Positions 40,937 to 48,258 of a DNA stretch of 64,000 nt are shown in pieces. The notes under the pieces were generated by a model. It did no database searches. It was given only the letters and a program-made list of their open reading frames with translations, and had not been told where the DNA came from. The stretch comes from Pacificispira sp965223125 (lineage in GTDB: Bacteria; Pseudomonadota; Alphaproteobacteria; UBA8366; Aestuariispiraceae), in NCBI GenBank assembly GCA_965223125.1, contig OZ244984.1, positions 372,001 to 436,000 on the forward strand, given 5' to 3'. Each line of letters begins with the position of its first letter. Position 1 is the stretch's first letter. The translations under genes were made by a program, and so were the position numbers.

Positions 40937-41959
40937 TCAGCGCCCCCCCATGATGCCCTGGGGGCGTACCGCCAGGGTGACCACCATGATCAGGAAGGTC
41001 AGGACGACCCCATAGGTTGGGAAATAGGCAAGCCCGAACTGCTCGGCGAGGCCGATCAAGAGTGCGCCGATGGCCGCCCCGGATACGGAGCCGAGCCCCC
41101 CGACGATCACCACAATCAGCGAGGCGAGCAGGTAGCGGATATCCTCCCCCGGCGCAATGGACAGCGCCGTTCCGCCCACGACCCCGGCGAAACCGGCAAG
41201 GCCGGCCCCGATGGCAAAGACGAGCGCGAAGACAAGCTGAACATTGACACCGGATGCCGCCAGCATCTCGCGATCATTCACACCGGCACGGATCATCATG
41301 CCGATGCGGGTCCGGTTGAGGAACAACCACAGCGCAATCCCGACCGCGACGGCGGCGAACAGCACCGCGAGGCGATAGATCGGATACTTGATCATAACGG
41401 CTTCCCCCGACGACCGGATGGAGGAGATCACCGGAAGCTCCGCTGCCCCGAACAGCCATTCCGGGGGCTGGAACTGATAGGTCGTGCCGGTCCAGATCGC
41501 CAGCATCAGATCGGCGGCGATGATCGAAATGCCAATTGTCACCAGGGTCTGGCGTAAGTCATCCCCCTCCATGCGGCGGAAGACCAGCACCTGAAGCAGG
41601 ACGCCGGTTGCGGCAATCGCGGCGAAGGCGACGGCAAGCCCCAGGAACCAGCTTCCACTGGCCTCCGCGACCTCGTATCCGATATAGCCACCCAGCAGAT
41701 ACATCGACCCATGGGCCAGGTTGACGTTGCGCATCAGCCCGAAAACCAGTGTGAACCCGCTGGCGACGAGGAAATAGAGTCCACCGAGTGTGACACCATT
41801 CAGCAATGTATTGACGAATGTACGCTTACGTCCGATGGCGGATTCCAGCCAGTCCGGCCAGACGGCAAAAATCATCCACAGCAGGACCGCAACCGCAATC
41901 AGAATGACGATGGCCCAGAAAGTATGCCGCTCGACGAACTGCCTCATGCGAGCCTCCAC
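40937..41959 (-). CDS. Liv-type ABC transporter permease (LivH-like)
   Basis: A 340-residue permease, first gene of the minus-strand operon. It has an N-terminal hydrophobic segment and about eight more; NGVTLGGLYFLVASGFTLVFGLMRNVNLAHGSMYLLGGYIG is the standard LivH opening (shown here as its short pieces GGLYFLVASG and NVNLAHGSMYLLGGY), and VVIVGGLGSVSGAAIGALLIGLAEQF is the C-terminal loop. An alternative start 12 bases downstream (41947, MRQFVERH) is equally possible. The 553-bp region upstream separates it from the divergent GntR gene. Confidence 0.92.
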   Translation of the reverse strand: MEARMRQFVERHTFWAIVILIAVAVLLWMIFAVWPDWLESAIGRKRTFVNTLLNGVTLGGLYFLVASGFTLVFGLMRNVNLAHGSMYLLGGYIGYEVAEASGSWFLGLAVAFAAIAATGVLLQVLVFRRMEGDDLRQTLVTIGISIIAADLMLAIWTGTTYQFQPPEWLFGAAELPVISSIRSSGEAVMIKYPIYRLAVLFAAVAVGIALWLFLNRTRIGMMIRAGVNDREMLAASGVNVQLVFALVFAIGAGLAGFAGVVGGTALSIAPGEDIRYLLASLIVVIVGGLGSVSGAAIGALLIGLAEQFGLAYFPTYGVVLTFLIMVVTLAVRPQGIMGGR

Positions 41960-42512
41960 ATACCGGAACCGGTACCTATGCAGGCGAGGCGGACATTAAC
42001 CGCACGAAATTGCCTGTCGAAGCCGCAGAGCGGACTGCGCGCCATACCACCATTCCTCCCGTATGAACCGCTTGCGAGCAATCATACAGCCCGCATGCAG
42101 TTCCTGTTTATTCGGCATTTCTGCCTGCCGCCTGTTTCCGGCGATCCCTTCAAGCTTGTCGTGGACTCAAATCGCCCGCAAGTAGGTTTGCATTCTGTTT
42201 TGGGTAATTTCGGGTAAAAAAATTCGAACCATTTTTGATTCTTCACCCATCCCCTCTCTCCCGACCCACCAAAACCAATAGTGAACCACTTTCTGATCCA
42301 TTCTGCATGACGACTGAACCAAGAGATTCAATACTTCACTTAATTGCACCATTAAATGAACCTTTCCAGTGCTATAAAAGATCCAAATAAACCAATCGTC
42401 AATAATAAATCGCAACACTGTGGAAAATTCTTTGACTTGATGAACCAATTGAACCTATCATTCATCTTCAGAACGAAAATGAACCTCGGAATTGGAACCA
42501 GGCACCGGAAAC
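41960..42512. promoter_or_regulatory. 553-bp divergent control region with TGAACC cluster and GGGTAA direct repeat
   Basis: No convincing gene. The half near the GntR gene is AT-rich and holds six exact TGAACC copies (starting at 42282, 42315, 42357, 42441, 42450 and 42480), one more at 42064 and near-copies CGAACC (42225) and GGAACC (42494). All are in the same orientation, and spacings of 33, 42, 84 and 30 bp are close to whole helical turns. TGGGTAATTTCGGGTAA (42201-42217) is two GGGTAA units one turn apart and recurs downstream of the GntR start of the next gene. This is the expected operator and promoter region of the divergent regulator and transport operon. Confidence 0.6.
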
Positions 42513-43211
42513 ATGCGAAATTCGGTCTCGACACGGATCGCGGAAACATTGGCGCAGGATATCGCGCAGGGCGCTTTCAATGATGCGGAACGCTTCCCGA
42601 CCGAGCGGGATCTGGCCGAACGGTTCGGTGTTGCCCGTAATACGATCCGCCGCGCCATGGACACGCTGGAGAGCACCGGCCAGATCAGTCGACAGGTCGG
42701 ACGGGGAACATTCCTGACCGGCACGGACAGGAACTGGGCCGCCGCACCCGGTGCAGAGACAGCAGGGTTCGGCACACAGGTTCCGAGAAAGGACATCAGC
42801 CCCAGGGATCTGATCGAGGCGCGCCTGATGATCGAACCCGCCGCCGCCGCCGCCGCCGCAATCAACGCCACGGATTCGGATATAGAGTTGCTGATGCGGG
42901 CGCAGGAGGCATCGCGCGGGACCGATGTGATGGAGGAATTCGAACGTCAGGATGCCGAAATCCACCGCCTGCTCTTTGCCATGACACACAATCATCTGGT
43001 CCAGCAGATCGAGGCGCTGATCCGAGGTATGCGGGATGATGCGGACTGGCTGGCCGCAAAGCGGCGCGCCTATTCGGAGGAGTTGAAGGCGCGTTATGTG
43101 ATGCAGCATGCGGACATCATTGATGCCGTCATCAAACGCTCTCCGAAAGCGGCGCGGGAGGCCATGACCGTGCATCTTGAGGAAGTTCGGAGAGCACTAC
43201 TGGATGGATAA
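42513..43211 (+). CDS. GntR-family regulator with FCD domain
   Basis: A 232-residue regulator. The N-terminal winged helix (about 5-70) reads ETLAQDIAQGAF, FPTERDLAERFGVARNTIRRAMDTLE and ISRQVGRGTFLTG. The FCD effector domain follows, with SPRDLIEARLMIEPAAAAAAA and the metal/ligand residues in ERQDAEIHRLLF, MTHNHLV and a C-terminal AMTVHLEEVRRAL. I chose the ATG at 42513; an in-frame TTG lies 21 bases upstream. It is divergent from the twelve-gene Liv/Tm-1/flotillin operon and is its probable regulator, with an organic acid-like effector. The next gene starts inside its last codons, so the two are translationally coupled. Confidence 0.9.
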   Translation: MRNSVSTRIAETLAQDIAQGAFNDAERFPTERDLAERFGVARNTIRRAMDTLESTGQISRQVGRGTFLTGTDRNWAAAPGAETAGFGTQVPRKDISPRDLIEARLMIEPAAAAAAAINATDSDIELLMRAQEASRGTDVMEEFERQDAEIHRLLFAMTHNHLVQQIEALIRGMRDDADWLAAKRRAYSEELKARYVMQHADIIDAVIKRSPKAAREAMTVHLEEVRRALLDG

Positions 43212-43959
43212 TTCTAAGTCGGCTCTATCAAACTGGGTAAATTCGGGTAATGTATCAACCGAAATAGATAACCTCTTTTCCTGGCGGATCGTTCCACGTC
43301 AAGCACGCGCGCCCACGGAAGCGACTTTACCGCCCGGCATTCTCACTCACGTTCCCCAACTTCGTCATGAAAGCCTGCCGGACGAGGTTTCCCTGCTGCT
43401 GCCGAACCGGGACGGTGCCAGAGCGCTGATCCAATGCGTATCGCAGAGCATGTATACCGGCCATGGTCTGGGTCTGTTCCTTGCTGATCCCTTTCTTTCC
43501 GCCGCCCGTGTTTCCGGCGACCTGCACCGGATCGGGATCACCTGGATCACGAACCTGCCAACGGTCGAACAGCAGGATGTGGATTTCTCTGCCCAGCTTG
43601 CCGATGTCGGTCTTGATCGCAGCCGTGAATTCACGCAATTGGCTGCGTTCAAAACCGCCGAGTTCCGCATCGCAGCCTGCATTGCCGACGCCGACGGCGC
43701 TCGGGACGCTGTGGCGATATCTCCCGACGCCCTGATCGTTCTGCCGCGCATCGCGGATTTCGCCGCCGGATTTCCATCGTTCCGGCAACGCGGAGCCGCC
43801 GCCGACGCAATTGCCGAAACCGCTCAAGCGCAGGGTTGGCACGGTCCCATCCTGGGGCTCGGCGAACAGCGCGAGGCGGAAAGCGAGAGCCTATGGCCCG
43901 CCATCCTGGACGGCCTGATCTGTCGTCCTTCACTATTCCCTATCACTCATCCTCGATAA
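43204..43959 (+). CDS. Divergent TIM-barrel paralogue of the Tm-1-type 'PEP hydrolase' family
   Basis: A 251-residue protein. The ATG at 43204 overlaps the GntR stop by eight bases; an in-frame TTG at 43177 is an alternative. From about residue 55 it aligns by eye with the TIM-barrel protein at 34716-35549: PDEVSLLLPNRDGARALI against the AYGNANDVV region, FLADPFLSAARVSGDLHRIGITWITNLPTV against NGTDPF...IGFSGVQNFPTV, and ISPDALIVLPRI against AGADIIVCHMG. The N-terminal GGGAGTGLSAK motif of the family is missing, and the GLTTGG loop is not kept, so it may be non-catalytic, perhaps a ligand-sensing partner for the regulator. Function unproven. Confidence 0.6.
   Translation: MDNSKSALSNWVNSGNVSTEIDNLFSWRIVPRQARAPTEATLPPGILTHVPQLRHESLPDEVSLLLPNRDGARALIQCVSQSMYTGHGLGLFLADPFLSAARVSGDLHRIGITWITNLPTVEQQDVDFSAQLADVGLDRSREFTQLAAFKTAEFRIAACIADADGARDAVAISPDALIVLPRIADFAAGFPSFRQRGAAADAIAETAQAQGWHGPILGLGEQREAESESLWPAILDGLICRPSLFPITHPR
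43234..43250. promoter_or_regulatory. Second copy of the GGGTAA tandem motif
   Basis: TGGGTAAATTCGGGTAA matches the copy at 42201-42217 in 16 of 17 positions. It lies just after the GntR gene inside the 5' part of the coupled gene, suggesting a second binding site for the same protein. Confidence 0.45.
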
Positions 43960-44047
43960 TGAGCGCCAGATAGATCGAAAGCGCCTTCAATCCGTTCGGG
44001 AAAATGTCGCAAAGAATCGAACTCTCCGGCCCCGTTTAATATTTTAT

Positions 44048-44765
44048 GGGGCTGTCCCAGATAACCCGGTTTGGGGGTTATCATGGGGTCCATGCGCAAG
44101 AGCCGTCTGAGTCACTACAAGCAGGATCGTTTGATCGAGCATTTTGTCGCCGGGACGACGGCTCGTACGGCAGCTTGTCTTTGTGGCGTGAACCGCAAGA
44201 CAGCGGCGTTCTATTATCATCGGTTGCGCGAGGTCATCGCCTATGAGCTTGAGGCCGAAAGCGAGGCGATGTTCGGTGGCGAGATCGAGGTGGACGAAAG
44301 CTATTTCGGCGGCAAGAGAAAGGGCAAGAGAGGTCGTGGTGCGCCGGGGAAAGTCCCGGTTTTCGGGCTTCTCAAGCGTGGCGGGAAGGTTTATACGAAG
44401 ATCATTCCCGATGCTTCCGGCGCTACTCTGTTGCCGATTATTGAGGGCAAGGTCATCCCCGACAGCATCGTCTATTCCGACTGCTGGAAGGGCTACAACG
44501 CGCTCGACGTCTCCGACTTCAAACACTTTCGGATCAATCACTCGGAGCTGTTCGCCGACAAGCGGAACCACATTAACGGGATCGAGAATTTCTGGAACCA
44601 GGCCAAGCGTCACATGCGTAAATTCAACGGTGTCCCGAAGGCCCATTTCGGTCTATTTTTGAAGGAGTGCGAGTGGCGGTTCAACAACAGCGATCCGTCA
44701 GATCAATTAGCTCAACTCAGACAATGGGTTAAGCGTCAGCTCAGGTAGTTATCTGGGACAGCCCC
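44048..44765 (+). mobile_element. Intact IS1595-family insertion sequence with 8-bp target duplication
   Basis: A 718-bp element bounded by perfect 18-bp terminal inverted repeats GGGGCTGTCCCAGATAAC (44048-44065 and, inverted, 44748-44765). The flanks TATTTTAT at 44040-44047 and 44766-44773 are an exact 8-bp target duplication, the length typical of IS1595 elements. It carries one full transposase gene whose stop codon reaches into the right repeat. Intact ends and duplication suggest recent insertion. It landed in AT-rich DNA between the TIM-barrel paralogue and the chemotaxis receptor gene without breaking either. Confidence 0.96.
44083..44748 (+). CDS. IS1595-family (ISXO2-like) transposase
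   Basis: A DDE-type transposase of 221 residues from the ATG at 44083; ATG 44092 and TTG 44071 are alternatives. The N-terminal region has an HTH-like GTTARTAACLCGVNRKTAAFYYHRLRE, and the ISXO2 catalytic domain shows EIEVDESYFGGKRKGKRG, VYSDCWKGYNAL and HINGIENFWNQAKRHMRKF with the acidic residues in place. No frameshift or stop is seen, so the element may be active. Confidence 0.95.
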   Translation: MGSMRKSRLSHYKQDRLIEHFVAGTTARTAACLCGVNRKTAAFYYHRLREVIAYELEAESEAMFGGEIEVDESYFGGKRKGKRGRGAPGKVPVFGLLKRGGKVYTKIIPDASGATLLPIIEGKVIPDSIVYSDCWKGYNALDVSDFKHFRINHSELFADKRNHINGIENFWNQAKRHMRKFNGVPKAHFGLFLKECEWRFNNSDPSDQLAQLRQWVKRQLR

Positions 44766-44829
44766 TATTTTATTATCTTTCCGGTTGATATACTCCCCCG
44801 TAATCCATGCGAACATAGGGGGTATTCGG

Positions 44830-46578
44830 ATGACGGGGACGGACGGGAAACCATTGGAAACAGTTATCGCCTTGGAAAATGGGGAAGAACCGTCTTCTTC
44901 CGTAAAACCCTCTGTTGCGCGACCCTTCTGGATCGCTGTCACCGCGCTGCTTCTACTTGCGGGGGCGATTGCCGCCTCCGGTGCCTATTCAACTCACATC
45001 CTCAGCGCCGCCATGAACGAGATCGTGCAGGTCCGATATCAGAAGATCGTTCGCGGCATGCAGTTCGAGCGTGCGCTGACCCGCATCAACCGCACGGAAA
45101 AGAGCCTGATCCTGGCCATATCTCCCCTGCACAAGGAAAAGGCCCTGGCCGCGGCGGAACAGGAACTGGCCGAAGTGCGGGAGCTTAAAGACGCCTTCCT
45201 CGTGGTCCTTAATGCCGAAGAAGCCGAGGCCTTCGCCCCCATCGCCGACACGTTCGAAAGCTGGACCGGCGGACACCAGCGTGTCGTGGACTCCGTCCAG
45301 GAAGACCAGTTGAAACGTGCGACCCGTATCTCCGATGGCAAAAACCAGAAGGATATCGAGACCATCGAGGCCGCGATGTCCGAATTCCTGACCGCAAACC
45401 GTGCCGCCATGGACGCCCTACGCGCAGAGGCGGACGAACTCTCGGACCTTGCCTTCATGGCCATCGTCGTCTTTGCCTTGATCGGGATCATCAGCGGTTT
45501 CGGGCTGATCTACTGGATCGTGAAAACCCGCGTCCTCTCTCCCATTGCGGCGATGACCGGCGCGATGCAGGAACTGGCCGAGGGCGATACCGCCACCCCG
45601 ATCCCGAGCGACCACAAAAGCGACGAATTCGAACGCATGGGCCACGCGCTGGAGCAATTCCGAGCTTCGATGATCCGCAATGTGGACCTGACCCGAACGG
45701 CGGAGGCGGAAAGCGAGCGCCAGACGGAGCGGGCGAAGACGCTGGAAGCGGAAATCATCGCCTTCCGGGACGAGGTCGGACGGTCGCTTTCCGCACTCGG
45801 CACGGCCGCCGGGGCGCTGGACGGCTCCGCCCGCAATCTCGCCGATGTCGCGGTTCGCGCCACAACTGAATCCGACGCCGCCGCCGATGCCGCCCATCGG
45901 GCCAGCGAGACCGCCAGTTCCGTCGCCGCCGCCACCGAGGAGATGTCGAGCGCGATCCGGGAAGTCAGCCGACAGGTCACGGAATCCACCACCGTCACCG
46001 ACGGGGCCGTCAGTGATGTGCGCAATGCCGCCGAGACTGTAAGAAGCCTGGAAGAGGCGACAGGGCGGATCGGCGAGGTAATCGACCTGATCAACGCCAT
46101 TGCCGAACAGACCAACCTGCTGGCCCTCAACGCGACAATCGAGGCCGCCCGCGCGGGAGAGGCCGGCAAGGGCTTCGCCGTCGTCGCCTCAGAGGTGAAA
46201 TCTCTGGCCAGCCAGACTGCCAGAGCGACAGAGGAGATTGCGGGCCAGATCCAGACCGTCCAGACCCGCACCCGTGACGCCGCCCTGGCGATCACCGGCA
46301 TCTCGACGGTGATCGAGCGTGTAAACGGCATCACTGGTGCCATCGCAGCGGCCATTGAGGAGCAGGAGGCAACCACCCAGGAAATCGCCCACAGCGTCCA
46401 GGGTACCGCCAACAGCGCCGCCATCGTCACCGACCGCATCACCGGCGTGAAATCCACCGCACTCGCCACAGACACGGTCAGCCGAGAGGTCGTCGCCTCC
46501 GCCGATACGGTGAAGAAACAGACCGAAGACCTGAGTGCCGACATCGACGATTTCCTGCGGAAGATCGCATCGGCATAG
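44830..46578 (+). CDS. Methyl-accepting chemotaxis protein
   Basis: A 582-residue transmembrane chemoreceptor that relays ligand signals to CheA/CheW. The ATG at 44830 has a purine-rich AGGGGG upstream; a TTG at 44785 is less likely. TM1 is at about 31-52 (FWIAVTALLLLAGAIAASG), a four-helix-bundle periplasmic sensor extends to about 205, and TM2 (LAFMAIVVFALIGIISGFGLIYW) leads to HAMP. The signalling tip reads RIGEVIDLINAIAEQTNLLALNATIEAARAGEAGKGFAVVA (quoted in parts: IAEQTNLLALNATIEAARAG, then KGFAVVASEVK). No CheR-binding pentapeptide is seen at the C-terminus. The IS element sits 65 bp upstream and may have changed its promoter. Confidence 0.96.
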   Translation: MTGTDGKPLETVIALENGEEPSSSVKPSVARPFWIAVTALLLLAGAIAASGAYSTHILSAAMNEIVQVRYQKIVRGMQFERALTRINRTEKSLILAISPLHKEKALAAAEQELAEVRELKDAFLVVLNAEEAEAFAPIADTFESWTGGHQRVVDSVQEDQLKRATRISDGKNQKDIETIEAAMSEFLTANRAAMDALRAEADELSDLAFMAIVVFALIGIISGFGLIYWIVKTRVLSPIAAMTGAMQELAEGDTATPIPSDHKSDEFERMGHALEQFRASMIRNVDLTRTAEAESERQTERAKTLEAEIIAFRDEVGRSLSALGTAAGALDGSARNLADVAVRATTESDAAADAAHRASETASSVAAATEEMSSAIREVSRQVTESTTVTDGAVSDVRNAAETVRSLEEATGRIGEVIDLINAIAEQTNLLALNATIEAARAGEAGKGFAVVASEVKSLASQTARATEEIAGQIQTVQTRTRDAALAITGISTVIERVNGITGAIAAAIEEQEATTQEIAHSVQGTANSAAIVTDRITGVKSTALATDTVSREVVASADTVKKQTEDLSADIDDFLRKIASA

Positions 46579-46668
46579 GGAGTAATTCATATAGGATCTT
46601 GTGGACAGATTTGGTCCGAACGGTCGCTGAAGGATTTCCTGAACGAATGACGCACCTGACTTGAAAGA

Positions 46669-46762
46669 CCGCCGGATCAAGTCCGGCGGAGACGACTTTA
46701 TCTATATGCAATAACACGTTTATCTTGATGAAATGACCGTCCTGCCCGGACTCGATACGGGC
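46669..46762. repeat. Pair of REP-like palindromes
   Basis: CCGCCGGA-TCAAG-TCCGGCGG (46669-46689) is a perfect 8-bp stem with 5-nt loop; 54 bp on, GCCCG (46744-46748) and CGGGC (46758-46762) flank GACTCGATA. Both are of the 'GGATCAAGTCC / GGACTCGATCC' REP type scattered in alphaproteobacterial intergenic DNA. They lie between the convergent chemoreceptor and acetyltransferase genes and may end transcripts from both. Confidence 0.7.
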
Positions 46763-46806
46763 ATCTCCCGATGCCAGGCATCGTTCCAGACATGAAACGG
46801 GTGATT

Positions 46807-47286
46807 TCAGAGCCGTGTCAGATCGACTTCGAGTCGGGGCAGCATCCGGCCCGGAATGACCTCCGATGGCACCTCTCCCACCCGAACCGCGCCGAGCCGC
46901 CGATAAAACGGCTCCGCGTGGGGATCAGCATCGATAGTCATAACGGTACCCCCAGCCAATTCCCTGGCCCACGCCACCGCATCCCGGAACAACAGCGCCC
47001 CAACCCCGCGCCCCATCGCCTCCGGCGCGACATACAGCAAGTCGAGCACAGCAACATCGCCCTCCAGCACGACCTTGTTGATCCCCAATGGCAGATCCAC
47101 TCCAGCCGCCACCGCAACCCGCATCTCCCCCTCCCGGATCGCCTCCGGCGTCACCCGCAGGACATCAATGCAGGCCGCCATGAATTCCGACGAATACCCC
47201 CAGGACGCCTTGGACCGCAGAACCATATCCGAGAGAAACTCGGCCTCGTCGGGGCGCGGAAATCGGAGAATCGTATTTTGCGTCAT
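46807..47286 (-). CDS. GNAT-family N-acetyltransferase
   Basis: A 159-residue acetyltransferase. The acetyl-CoA site is visible as VLDLLYVAPEAMGRGVGALLFRDAVAWARE (motif A with RGVGA), followed by a strand-helix TIDADPHAEPFYRRLGAVRVGEVPSEVIPGR. The N-terminal FPRPDEAEFLSDMVLRSKASWGY is common in GNAT proteins acting on small molecules. Substrate unknown. It is convergent with the chemoreceptor gene. Confidence 0.9.
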   Translation of the reverse strand: MTQNTILRFPRPDEAEFLSDMVLRSKASWGYSSEFMAACIDVLRVTPEAIREGEMRVAVAAGVDLPLGINKVVLEGDVAVLDLLYVAPEAMGRGVGALLFRDAVAWARELAGGTVMTIDADPHAEPFYRRLGAVRVGEVPSEVIPGRMLPRLEVDLTRL

Positions 47287-47523
47287 GGCGTATTTTCGAT
47301 ACCCATCAACGGAACGACAACGTTAATTTTTAGGTTTCGGATCTGTGACTCGGTTGGCAGATATATGCCGACCCGATGACCGGAGTGGTATAGCAATAGC
47401 ATTCAGGGCAATGCACATCTACACTCTACATCCAAGCTGAGCGTGTTCATTGATCGCTCAGTTGCGGATACCAATTCAGGTCGATGATGCCCGACCCGCA
47501 ACATACCCCGCAGAGGCTCGGTC

Positions 47524-48258
47524 ATGCATATCGAAACTCGCAGCCTATGGATGTCAATCTTCCTGCTCTCATGCCTTTTGGGTACATCCATTTCCCATGC
47601 GACGTCCCGTTTTCCGATCTCAGACGGATTCTGGATCTGGGCGGGGCTATCTCCGAACGGGCGCGATCCCGGGGCAATTCTCTATCTGCTTCAGGGTCAT
47701 TTTCAAGACGGTTCCGATGGCCCAACCTATCGATACCAGGGGCCTGTCCCAAGGCCCTTGCCAGGGCATGAAATCGGCATCGTTCTTACCTATCGACTCT
47801 CCAATCCTGTCGATCCGAACTGGATCGCCCACCACTACCGTCAACAGAAATGGGCGTGGCAGGCACAAGGTGCCATCGTACGTGGCCTACAGATCGACTA
47901 TGACTGCCCGACCTCCCGATTGACCAACTATGCCGCATGGCTTGCCGTATTGCGCTCGGAAATATCCCCGCAGGAAGAACTTTCAATAACCGGACTTCCA
48001 GACTGGCTGGTGTCATCACCGCCAGAGCCACTCTTTCAGCTCTGGGAGAACGTTGAGTTCATCGCATTCATGTTATATCGAGACGTTTATCCAGTAATAC
48101 CACTCGAACCCTATCTGAAACACTTGTCGAGACTGGACATGCCGTTTCGCATCGGCCTTTTGGAAGAACAGATGGCCGATACCCGTATCGCATCCTTGGC
48201 CAACTCCCCAGGCTATACTGGACGAATTATCTTCTTGATCAAAAAGGTTAACGAATGA
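47524..48258 (+). CDS. Exported DUF3142-like protein
   Basis: A 244-residue protein with a signal peptide at about 1-26 (SLWMSIFLLSCLLGTSISHA). The mature part resembles DUF3142: ISDGFWIWAGL at the start, IVRGLQIDYDCPTSRLTNYAAWLAVLRSEI in the centre with the acidic QIDYD strand, LSITGLPDWL, and a late FRIGLLEEQ. These pieces suggest a sugar-hydrolase-like TIM barrel, but no function is established for the family. It overlaps the following gene by four bases (ATGA), so the two are co-translated. Local composition is poorer in G+C than the surroundings. Confidence 0.65.
   Translation: MHIETRSLWMSIFLLSCLLGTSISHATSRFPISDGFWIWAGLSPNGRDPGAILYLLQGHFQDGSDGPTYRYQGPVPRPLPGHEIGIVLTYRLSNPVDPNWIAHHYRQQKWAWQAQGAIVRGLQIDYDCPTSRLTNYAAWLAVLRSEISPQEELSITGLPDWLVSSPPEPLFQLWENVEFIAFMLYRDVYPVIPLEPYLKHLSRLDMPFRIGLLEEQMADTRIASLANSPGYTGRIIFLIKKVNE

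Noticed and set aside
42167..42448. A 93-codon minus-strand frame in the GntR upstream region
   Set aside because: AT-rich control DNA, no ribosome site or family; the repeated Val-His/Val-Gln dipeptides only reflect the TGAACC motif cluster.
45510..46544. A 344-codon minus-strand open frame in the chemoreceptor gene
   Set aside because: Ser/Ala/Val-rich mirror of the receptor coiled coil, without a start context or homology.
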